NCBI GenBank assembly: GCA_947455645.1
Contig: CANGPA010000002.1
Coordinates: 1 to 64,000, forward strand
Reading direction: 5' to 3'
DNA: 64,000 bases
Source: Hyphomicrobiales bacterium
GTDB taxonomy: Bacteria > Pseudomonadota > Alphaproteobacteria > Rhizobiales > Beijerinckiaceae
Under the pieces are notes generated by a model. The model ran no database searches, was not told where the DNA came from, and worked only from the letters and a program-made list of their open reading frames with translations. This document shows, one piece after another, positions 17,332-24,268 of this stretch. The position numbers and the translations under genes were made by a program. The stretch's first letter is position 1, and each line of letters opens with the position of its first letter.

Positions 17332-18612
17332 ATGATGCAACGCACAAAGATTGTAGCGGAAGATAGCCGCGAAGCGATGGCCCGGATCATGCGTGATTTT
17401 GGCGAAGACGCTGTCATCCTCTCCACGCGAAAAGTCGCAGGCGGTATTGAGATCATTGCGGGTCACTCCCCCAAAGGCGCGCCCAAATTTGATATGGACG
17501 AAGATGAGTCCACGCTGTCCCAACTCAAGAAGGCAAAAAAGAAGCAGGAAGAGCTGTTTGCGGAACGCACAGAAACCGTTTTGAAAAAGCAGCCCTCGGC
17601 GCGCAAATTTTCTGACGTTCTCGTTGAAAGTGGTCGTGCAGAAGAATTGCTGCGCCCCTCAAGTTTCCAGTTCCGGCCGGGCCCTGAATCAAAAGCTGCA
17701 GCCGAGAAGATCGAAGCCGAATTGACGGAAGAAAAAGTACAGGCGGAAAAAGTGACCGTTGCCAAAGCGGCCCGTGATGATCATCGCCTCGATTCCATCG
17801 AACAGGCGGTGAAAGAAATCCGCGCCATGCTTGGCCAGGAAGTGATGATGAGCGGTCTCAAATCCGCTGGCGCATCGCCTGCCTTGATCTCGGTTTTCTT
17901 GGCGCAATCAGGCGCGCTTGCGGCCACCGATCCGGACCGCCGTTTTGCAAAATTTCTTGCTGATCGGATGCTGCATAAATCACCCCCAAAATTGATCGGC
18001 GGACCACGCGTTGTGATGACGCTTGGACCAAGCGGATCAGGCAAGACCACTTTGCTGGCACAGCTTGCGGCCAAGGCGCGGATTGAATCACCAGACGAGC
18101 GTCTGACTTTCGTCAATGCCGATGCAAATCGCTTCGGCGCGGCCGAGCAATTGCGCGCCTATGGCAAGATTCTCGATGTTCCCGTGATTGACGTTGAACA
18201 TCCTTCAGAACTGGCCAAGCTCACGACCAATTCAGGCCAACGCTTGTCGCTCTTCATCGATATGCCAAGCCAGCCGCATGAGAATGGCGTGCTACTCGAT
18301 ATTCTCGAGCGTCATCGTGATGAATTGCCGGAAATGTACAGCATTGGTGCAATTGCCGCCAATCTTTCAACCGATGCAGTTGATCGCATGTTGTCGCGTT
18401 ATCCCAATCTTGATGCGGTCGCGCTGACCAAACTTGATGAAGCGCCCTTGTCTTTGTCGACATTCAGTCTTTTGAGCCTACGTGGCCCGGGCGTCGCCTA
18501 TCTTGCTTCGACCTCACATCTCGTGAAAGGCTTGATGGAACCCGATTCGGATATGCTTGAAAGCGTTATCCATGCAAGCCTTGCCGGCAGCGAACAGGAA
18601 CAATTGAACTGA
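17332..18612 (+). CDS. flhF: Polar flagellar GTPase FlhF
   Basis: FlhF is an SRP-type GTPase that marks the cell pole for flagellar assembly. A basic/variable N-terminal domain (1-190) is followed by the NG domain. The P-loop GPSGSGKTT lies at 232-240, the segment FGAAEQLRAYGKILDVPV is typical of FlhF, and the G4 motif TKLD lies at 366-369. The G3 motif, normally DTAG, reads DMPS at 310-313, so GTP hydrolysis may be changed. I chose ATG 17332, which has AGGAG seven bases upstream, giving 426 residues. Confidence 0.93.
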   Translation: MMQRTKIVAEDSREAMARIMRDFGEDAVILSTRKVAGGIEIIAGHSPKGAPKFDMDEDESTLSQLKKAKKKQEELFAERTETVLKKQPSARKFSDVLVESGRAEELLRPSSFQFRPGPESKAAAEKIEAELTEEKVQAEKVTVAKAARDDHRLDSIEQAVKEIRAMLGQEVMMSGLKSAGASPALISVFLAQSGALAATDPDRRFAKFLADRMLHKSPPKLIGGPRVVMTLGPSGSGKTTLLAQLAAKARIESPDERLTFVNADANRFGAAEQLRAYGKILDVPVIDVEHPSELAKLTTNSGQRLSLFIDMPSQPHENGVLLDILERHRDELPEMYSIGAIAANLSTDAVDRMLSRYPNLDAVALTKLDEAPLSLSTFSLLSLRGPGVAYLASTSHLVKGLMEPDSDMLESVIHASLAGSEQEQLN

Positions 18613-18687
18613 GTGATCGTGTTTTTATCGAAGATCTGTTAGTCTCCAGATTATGTGTTTCACAATGAGTTATGATTGTAGCGTATC

Positions 18688-19509
18688 ATGAAGCGTCCTC
18701 AGGCTACGGCCATCACAAGCGGCAAAGGCGGCGTCGGCAAGACGAATCTTTCGGTCAATCTTGCGCTTGCTCTTCACAAAGCCGGGCAAAGAATTGGTAT
18801 TTTCGATGCCGATCTTTCGCTTGCGAATGCCCATCTCGTATTGGGATGCAGACCCAACCGCACCATTGTCGATGTGCTGTCGGGAAATTGCACCATGGCC
18901 GAAACCATTGTCGAGTCACCGCTTGGTGTGAAGATGATTGCGGGTGGCAGCGGCCTAGCAGAAGTGATGGGTCTATCGGCTGATAAACGGCAGGATATTA
19001 TTCGGGGATTCTCGGAGCTCTCCGGCGAAATCGATCATTTGATCGTAGATACGGCGGCCGGTGTTGAATCCAATGTGGTCGATTTTGTTGCCGCTTGCGA
19101 TCGCGTGATCGTGGTTGTTGTGGGAGAACCGACGGCTTTTGTCGATGCCTATGCCTCGATCAAGGTTCTGCATCAGGATACCGGTCGTGATCGCTTTGAT
19201 ATCATCATCAATCGCGCAGCGAATGACGCGGCGGGCGCGCAGATTTTTTCACGTTTTCGTGCGATTACAGACCGGTTCTTGAAAGTTAATCTCAATCACA
19301 TCGGCACCGTGCCGGAAGACGAAAAATTGGCACGTGCGGTTGGCAAATGCGAACCTGTTATTGCGAGCTTCCCCGAGTCGCCTTCGGCCAAAGCGATCAT
19401 GAAAATCGCGGCGAAATTGGTGGGGACCGAACCTCCTGCTGTTGATGAAGGTGCAATCGGTTTTTTCAGACCCAGCATCGACACGCCTCAGGCGGCCGCC
19501 GGAGCTTGA
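18688..19509 (+). CDS. flhG: Flagellar number regulator FlhG (FleN, MinD-like ATPase)
   Basis: FlhG is a MinD/ParA-family ATPase that restricts flagellar number and counteracts FlhF. The deviant Walker A SGKGGVGKTNLSVNLA starts near residue 11, followed by IFDADLSLANAHLVLG and the switch region HLIVDTAAGVESNVVDF, all hallmarks of FlhG/FleN. The 273-residue length fits. It follows flhF after 75 bases and precedes fliA by three bases, matching the flhF-flhG-fliA order of polarly flagellated bacteria. Confidence 0.93.
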   Translation: MKRPQATAITSGKGGVGKTNLSVNLALALHKAGQRIGIFDADLSLANAHLVLGCRPNRTIVDVLSGNCTMAETIVESPLGVKMIAGGSGLAEVMGLSADKRQDIIRGFSELSGEIDHLIVDTAAGVESNVVDFVAACDRVIVVVVGEPTAFVDAYASIKVLHQDTGRDRFDIIINRAANDAAGAQIFSRFRAITDRFLKVNLNHIGTVPEDEKLARAVGKCEPVIASFPESPSAKAIMKIAAKLVGTEPPAVDEGAIGFFRPSIDTPQAAAGA

Positions 19510-19512
19510 TCA

Positions 19513-20226
19513 ATGGCGCTTAAAGCATATTCCAGCGGGCCGTTAAGCCTCCAAGACATCAACGCGCGTGTGAAAAGTCACATTCCGTTGGCGCGCAAAA
19601 TTGCGTGGCAAATACACGGACGCGTGCGCGATTTGCTGGATATTGATGATCTCATTCAAATCGGCATGACCGCTTTGGTTGAGGCGGCACAAAGATTTCA
19701 AGACACGGGTGAAGCAACATTCGGGGCTTATGCATCCATTCGCGTGCGCGGTGCCTTGGTGGACCATGTCCGAAATAATTTGACGCTCACAAGAACCGCC
19801 GTGCAACGGCGTGATCGCATTGTGCAGGCGCGGCGCGATCTCCAAAGCGAAGGTCTTGATCCGGACAATCAAACCCTGCTTGCGGAAAAGCTGGGCATCG
19901 GAATGGCCGAACTTCAAAACTGGCATACGCAAGTTGCGAAAGTATCGGATAAATCACTCGATGAGATTTATGATGATCACTCGATCTGGTTTGCCGATGA
20001 AAAGCCCACACCCGAAAGCGCACTGCTCACAAGTGAGTTACGTGATCGTCTCGCTGAGAATCTGAAAAAACTCAATGAACGCGATGCGATGGTGTTACAG
20101 CTTTATTACGTCGAGGAACTCAATCTAGAAGAAATTGCCGAAACGCTCTCGATCTCTATCGGACGCGTTTCGCAAATCAAGAAAGCCGCGATTGGCCAGC
20201 TGCGTCAATGGATGGACACGGACTAG
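19513..20226 (+). CDS. fliA: Flagellar sigma factor FliA (sigma-28)
   Basis: This 237-residue sigma-70 family protein has region 2 with LLDIDDLIQIGMTALVEAA (about residues 38-56), region 3 near RRDLQSEGLDPDNQTLLAEK, and a region 4 helix-turn-helix LEEIAETLSISIGRVSQIKK near the end. Position after flhG and length match FliA. No flgM is seen in the window, and I found no clear sigma-28 promoter here, so its targets are probably elsewhere or use a diverged consensus. The stop overlaps a gene on the opposite strand by four bases. Confidence 0.93.
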   Translation: MALKAYSSGPLSLQDINARVKSHIPLARKIAWQIHGRVRDLLDIDDLIQIGMTALVEAAQRFQDTGEATFGAYASIRVRGALVDHVRNNLTLTRTAVQRRDRIVQARRDLQSEGLDPDNQTLLAEKLGIGMAELQNWHTQVAKVSDKSLDEIYDDHSIWFADEKPTPESALLTSELRDRLAENLKKLNERDAMVLQLYYVEELNLEEIAETLSISIGRVSQIKKAAIGQLRQWMDTD

Positions 20227-20657
20227 GTCAGCGCCGGCATTTCGCGCATCAACCACGCATCCATTTTGCCTGTTTTCACCGAATGTTTGATCTCGGCCAA
20301 AATCTGCTCAACCATGTCATGCGTTGTGATGCCGAGCACAAGTTCCTGATCACCCTTGCGCGTCAGTGGCAAAAGACGACCCTGCCACTCAATCGATATC
20401 ACCGTAAATCCATCGCGATGCTCGACGATATGATGTGCAGTCCGCCAGCGACCCGGCACATGAACCTCATGCGTATCGCCGGTGCGCGGATCAAGCCGCG
20501 TCTCAACAAAGGAATAATCCGCAGGGTTGCAGTAATAGCGCCAATAATCATCGATCAGCGCAATCAAAGCCGCGCGGAGATCAGCCATGGGCGTCGGCAC
20601 CGGTACAACCGCGCGCGCTTTGGCCTTGAACCCTTGCAGCATTTTTGGACTGATCAT
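20223..20657 (-). CDS. Hypothetical protein convergent with fliA
   Basis: A 144-residue protein with no signal peptide or membrane segment. It contains aromatic-rich stretches (LIDDYWRYYCNPADYSF) and a beta-looking middle (HIVEHRDGFTVISIEWQGRL), then a helical end. I do not recognise the fold. The gene converges on fliA with a four-base overlap of their ends, so transcription could interfere. The initiator could be the ATG at 20657 or an internal in-frame ATG about 24 codons in. Coding potential looks good in this frame but function is unknown. Confidence 0.6.
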   Translation of the reverse strand: MISPKMLQGFKAKARAVVPVPTPMADLRAALIALIDDYWRYYCNPADYSFVETRLDPRTGDTHEVHVPGRWRTAHHIVEHRDGFTVISIEWQGRLLPLTRKGDQELVLGITTHDMVEQILAEIKHSVKTGKMDAWLMREMPALT

Positions 20658-20748
20658 GCCCTGCTTCCCTCAAAAATCGCCGCGGACTTTATCGCCCTGA
20701 TCGGCGGGCGGCAATCCACGGTTGTTGAGCGGGGTTAACACAAGTTTA

Positions 20749-20764
20749 TGGCATGAGACTTGCT
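20749..20764 (+). promoter_or_regulatory. Sigma-54 promoter of the extra hook-like gene
   Basis: TGGCATGAGACTTGCT has GG at 20750-20751 and GC at 20762-20763. The predicted start is near 20775, about 65 bases before the ATG at 20840. Confidence 0.75.
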
Positions 20765-20839
20765 GGATCTCTTCGCGCCCCGGCGCGAGCCCTGCTCTGG
20801 GGCCCGCGCGCGTAAAGCCAGAACAGTGCAGGACCGCCG

Positions 20840-21664
20840 ATGCTTAGAACACCCCTCACCGGATTAACCGCAGCTTCCAAACAATTGAGCGTGATTTCGA
20901 ACAATCTCGCCAATGCAAGCACGGCGGGCTTCAAAAAGTCGATGGCTCAATTCGGCGATGTGATGAGTGAGAGCGCGGGAAGCCGTCCGGGATCGGAAGC
21001 GGGCAAGGGCGTCATGACCATTGCGACCCGCCGTTCGGTTGAACAGGGCGGCATGAAACAGACCGCCGGCAGCCTAGATGTCGCTTTACAGGGCGCAGGC
21101 TACCTCGTCTTTGGTGACCCCGCCAACCCGACCGCTGACGGCGATCTCAGCTATTCCCGCGCCGGCAACCTGACGATGTCCCCCAATGGGACATTGATCG
21201 ATCAAAGCGGCGCGCCGGTCATGGGCAATGCTGCCCTCACCGGGACACTACAGAACCCTAATTTGCAGCCGATTAACATTTTGAATGCGGTTGGTGGTGA
21301 TGCGTCAAAGGTCGGCGCAATCACGATTGACCAGCAAGGTCTCATCACCGTCTCTAATACGGCTGATGGTTCGATCAACAAAGTCGCCTATCTCGCCATC
21401 GCCCGTGTCGAAAATGACAATGGCCTACGCGCCATCGGCAATACGAAATTTACAACGAGCCAAGATTCAGGCCCCGCGCAATATGGCCGCGGCGGCAGCG
21501 ACGGTTTTGGGCTCGTCACACAGGGCGATCTTGAACAATCCAATGTGGATATCACCGGCGAGTTGCTGAACATGATCTCCGCCCAGCAGGCCTATAATGG
21601 CAATTCGCGCGCGCTTCAGGCCGGCAGCGAGATGCTCCGCAACATCGCCGAGCAGCTCAGCTAA
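20840..21664 (+). CDS. Extra flagellar rod/hook family protein (FlgE/FlgF-like)
   Basis: The 274 residues carry the Flg_bb_rod start SVISNNLANASTAGFKKS and the matching C-terminal motif GDLEQSNVDITGELLNMISA with AQQAYNGNSRAL, both typical of axial proteins that pack in the D0 core. It is distinct from flgE, flgF and flgG, which lie downstream in the main axial gene block. The C-terminal part and GDGxG-like GGSDGFG resemble hook proteins more than rod proteins, but at about 25% of the local FlgE size it would lack surface domains. It has its own sigma-54 promoter. A minor hook, hook-adapter or rod component is possible. Confidence 0.85.
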   Translation: MLRTPLTGLTAASKQLSVISNNLANASTAGFKKSMAQFGDVMSESAGSRPGSEAGKGVMTIATRRSVEQGGMKQTAGSLDVALQGAGYLVFGDPANPTADGDLSYSRAGNLTMSPNGTLIDQSGAPVMGNAALTGTLQNPNLQPINILNAVGGDASKVGAITIDQQGLITVSNTADGSINKVAYLAIARVENDNGLRAIGNTKFTTSQDSGPAQYGRGGSDGFGLVTQGDLEQSNVDITGELLNMISAQQAYNGNSRALQAGSEMLRNIAEQLS

Positions 21665-21737
21665 GGTTCGAAATTCATTCAATTTATCAAGGAGATAACG
21701 TAAACTACCCGGCTTCCGCTCCCCCACCTCACCGCCC

Positions 21738-21753
21738 GATCTTGATCAAGATC
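21738..21753. promoter_or_regulatory. Perfect 16-base palindrome
   Basis: GATCTTGATCAAGATC is an uninterrupted 16-base palindrome in the 249-base gap 21665-21913 between the extra hook-like gene and the next small gene. It suits a dimeric regulator site. The rest of the gap shows a short inverted repeat CCGGAC/GTCCGG (21785-21803) with a T-run 20 bases later, which I do not call a terminator. Confidence 0.4.
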
Positions 21754-21913
21754 AGCCGGCTCAAGTCCATAAAAGCTACCGCGCCCGGACCATGCGAGTC
21801 CGGCGACGGACGGCTGTTAACCTTTTTTGTAGCGCCATGGCCATGTTTCAACTAAAACTTGTCGTTAGCGACCGGACTGCACCCTTTGCGTGTAGCGTGT
21901 CGCGGGGAACGAC

Positions 21914-22360
21914 ATGGCCGTTTCAAACGCAATTCCGGTGCGACAAGCACCAACCGCAGTCCTGCCACCGCTCGCCGGTGCGCAGCGTGCGATGGTTGTT
22001 GACGACACGATCGACACCAACCGCCCGATCATCGCGGCAACAGCCCCTTCGCCGGATGATCTCCCGCCGGGCGACCTCGCTGCGGCTGTTTTACCCTTTA
22101 ATCCGGAAGCCCGTCGGCGCCCCTCGGGCCGCGGCGGCGACCCAATCCGGCCAAGCGTGGGTCCTGGCGACCCGCTTCGACTCGTTTACAATCCTCGCGG
22201 CGCGCCCTCAGACGCCGTGCCGGCCCTCTCCAAGCTTGAAGCCCGCATCGCGCTCGAGCCGGTTTTCATGCAGCATTATGCTTCAACCCTTTATGCCATG
22301 GTCTCGCGGATGCCGACGACCGGAGCCGAACAACGTCAGGCCTATGATCTCTTCGCCTGA
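21914..22360 (+). CDS. Hypothetical proline-rich protein
   Basis: A 148-residue protein. The first ~95 residues are Pro/Ala/Arg-rich and probably disordered; the last ~50 form a likely helical domain, SKLEARIALEPVFMQHYAST, ending with YDLFA. No signal or membrane segment. It lies 15 bases before another small gene and between flagellar units, so a flagellar assembly role is a contextual guess. ATG 21914 is the first in-frame start after the gap. Confidence 0.6.
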   Translation: MAVSNAIPVRQAPTAVLPPLAGAQRAMVVDDTIDTNRPIIAATAPSPDDLPPGDLAAAVLPFNPEARRRPSGRGGDPIRPSVGPGDPLRLVYNPRGAPSDAVPALSKLEARIALEPVFMQHYASTLYAMVSRMPTTGAEQRQAYDLFA

Positions 22361-22375
22361 GCGGGGGAGACACTG

Positions 22376-22591
22376 ATGACCCAACAAGAATTCCTCGATG
22401 CAATCCGCGCTTTGGTCAGCCAATATGGTGGCTATACGCTCGAAGGCCCCGATTGGGCCGGCGATGTCATTTTACGGCGCGAGATGAACGGCGAAGAAAA
22501 ACGCCGCCGTGGTGCGGGCCATTTCGCCATGGCGCTCCGCCAAATTATGGGCCAGGACACCAAGAAAAATCCGCCTCCGGGTTTTCTTTAA
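22376..22591 (+). CDS. Small hypothetical protein
   Basis: A 71-residue protein, MTQQEFLDAIRALVSQYGGY at the start, with a basic middle (EEKRRRGAGHF) and a Pro-rich end. A GGGGGAGA-type ribosome site (about 22363-22370) precedes the ATG. Compact, soluble, no recognised domain. It is probably cotranscribed with the preceding gene; the flgB promoter begins 40 bases after its stop. Confidence 0.6.
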   Translation: MTQQEFLDAIRALVSQYGGYTLEGPDWAGDVILRREMNGEEKRRRGAGHFAMALRQIMGQDTKKNPPPGFL

Positions 22592-22633
22592 TCTCCCCCG
22601 GCGCGCCTTTTTTTGATGAGCGCGTCCGGAAGC

Positions 22634-22649
22634 TGGCACGGAAGTTGCT
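22634..22649 (+). promoter_or_regulatory. Sigma-54 promoter of flgB
   Basis: TGGCACGGAAGTTGCT is a full match to the RpoN core (TGGCACG at 22634-22640, TTGC at 22645-22648). The predicted start is near 22660. It probably drives flgB-flgC-flgD-flgE, which ends in the terminator at 27746. Confidence 0.9.
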
Positions 22650-22696
22650 GATACTGTCTCGAACCCGGTTCCTCATGGACCAGCGAGACAGGACCA

Positions 22697-23083
22697 ATGA
22701 AGGCTCTCGATACATTTTTCAAAGCTGACGGGACCGCACTGTCCTTGCGACAGAAGCGGCTCGAGATTCTCGGCTCAAACATCGCCAATGCCGCGACGCC
22801 GCATTTCAAGGCGCGCGATATTGATTTTGAAGCGGCTTACAAAAGCGCACTCAATGATGGCGACCTGACGAAAACATCCGCCAATCATATCGACATGGGC
22901 GGCTCGGCCGGCAACGCCGAAGTGCGTTACCGCGTACCGCTCTCCCCTTCACTCGATGGCAACACCGTCGAACTCCATGTCGAGCAAGTCCAGTTCGCCG
23001 AGAACGCGACGCATTATGAAGCGACGCTGCAATTCCTCAATGGCCGCATCCAGATGATGCAAAAAGCGCTCAAGGGTGAATAA
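22697..23083 (+). CDS. flgB: Proximal rod protein FlgB
   Basis: FlgB is a proximal rod subunit exported by the flagellar apparatus. The 128-residue protein has RLEILGSNIANAATPHFKAR (about residues 18-37), the D0 motif with the family's AxTPxFKAR signature, and a C-terminal helix ATLQFLNGRIQMMQKALKG. Size and order before flgC are typical. The stop shares its last base region with the flgC start (TAATG). Confidence 0.96.
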   Translation: MKALDTFFKADGTALSLRQKRLEILGSNIANAATPHFKARDIDFEAAYKSALNDGDLTKTSANHIDMGGSAGNAEVRYRVPLSPSLDGNTVELHVEQVQFAENATHYEATLQFLNGRIQMMQKALKGE

Positions 23084-23499
23084 TGGCAAATAAGCTCACC
23101 ATATTCGATGTTGCAGGCCGCTCCATGGCCGCACAGCAAGTGCGCCTGAACACGGTTGCATCCAATCTTGCCAATGCTGCTTCTGTTTCAGGAAGCGCTG
23201 ATACCGTCTATCGCCCCATCAAGCCGGTATTTGAAACACAATATCACGATGTGATGGAGAAGACCGGTATTGCCACGGTTGATGTGGTTGATATCGCCCA
23301 ATCAACCGCAACACCTGAAAAGCGCTATCAGCCCAATCATCCGCTCGCGGACAAAGAAGGCTATGTCTATGCGCCGCCGATCGATCAGAACGCAGAAATG
23401 GTCGATATGCTCGAAACATCACGTCAATACCAAAACAATATCGAAGTGCTTTCCACCGCGAAGACGCTTCTGATCAAAACCATCAATGTCGGCAAGTAA
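23083..23499 (+). CDS. flgC: Proximal rod protein FlgC
   Basis: FlgC is a rod subunit. It has RLNTVASNLANAASVSGSAD near the start, the central P-N-H-P-x-A segment YQPNHPLADKEGYVYAPPI, and the C-terminal core MVDMLETSRQYQNNIEVLST, all diagnostic. The 138-residue length is typical. Unlike many bacteria, fliE does not follow; flgD starts 17 bases after the stop. Confidence 0.97.
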   Translation: MANKLTIFDVAGRSMAAQQVRLNTVASNLANAASVSGSADTVYRPIKPVFETQYHDVMEKTGIATVDVVDIAQSTATPEKRYQPNHPLADKEGYVYAPPIDQNAEMVDMLETSRQYQNNIEVLSTAKTLLIKTINVGK

Positions 23500-23516
23500 G
23501 CGCAGGAACATAAGTT

Positions 23517-24227
23517 ATGGCAACGTCGAATATCTCAAATCAGGCACAGCAATCTCTTGATGCCCTGCTTTCAAAAATTGGTGCGAAAAAACTCTCCGAT
23601 GCGCAAGCATCGAGCGCACCAAAGACCACGCTCGGACAGGATGACTTTCTGAAACTGATGACGGCACAAATGTCGAACCAGGATCCGTTCCAGCCGCAAT
23701 CAAACACCGAAATGATTGCGCAGATGGCCCAGTTCTCGACCGTGACGGGTATTCAGCAGCTCAACCAAACCATGTCATCTGTTCAAAGTGAAATTTCACA
23801 GAACCGGATTGCAACGGCCGCAAGTTTTGTTGGCAAAACTGTTCTCGTTCCGGGCTCCACGGCACTCACCGATTCAACCGGCGGTATCAGCGGGGCCGTT
23901 GATCTTCCTGGTGCCGCGAGCGGTTTGACCGTTCAGATTTCGCGTTCAACCGGCGAACTCGTGAAAAGCATCGAGCTCGGCGCAAATCCAACTGGACTTG
24001 TTGGCTTCAGTTGGGATGGCAAAGACGCCAAGGGCAATCTTATTGGCGACGACAGCTACAGCGTGAGAGCCATCATGACGGCAGGCTCAACGCAAACCGC
24101 CGCTGCAACCGATGTTTATGGACCCATTACCGAAGCGTCAGTGCCGAATGGCGTCGATCCGCAAACCTTCACCATTCAAGGCGTTGGAAAAGTTGGTCTG
24201 AACGACATCAAAAGCATCAAATTCTAA
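23517..24227 (+). CDS. flgD: Hook capping protein FlgD
   Basis: FlgD caps the growing hook and is removed on completion. The conserved N-terminal segment DFLKLMTAQMSNQDPFQPQ lies at about residues 41-59, followed by TEMIAQMAQFSTVTGIQQ. The C-terminal half contains the FlgD tudor-like and FnIII-like domains with GFSWDGKDAKGNLIGDDSYS. The 236-residue length is normal. It immediately precedes flgE. Confidence 0.96.
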   Translation: MATSNISNQAQQSLDALLSKIGAKKLSDAQASSAPKTTLGQDDFLKLMTAQMSNQDPFQPQSNTEMIAQMAQFSTVTGIQQLNQTMSSVQSEISQNRIATAASFVGKTVLVPGSTALTDSTGGISGAVDLPGAASGLTVQISRSTGELVKSIELGANPTGLVGFSWDGKDAKGNLIGDDSYSVRAIMTAGSTQTAAATDVYGPITEASVPNGVDPQTFTIQGVGKVGLNDIKSIKF

Positions 24228-24268
24228 TCCGCTAACCGAACCGAATTAAACCGAGAAAGGCACGTCCT

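Noticed and set aside
21785-21828. Hairpin plus T-run in the gap after the extra hook-like gene
   Set aside because: The stem is only six base pairs and the T-run begins 20 bases away, too far for intrinsic termination.
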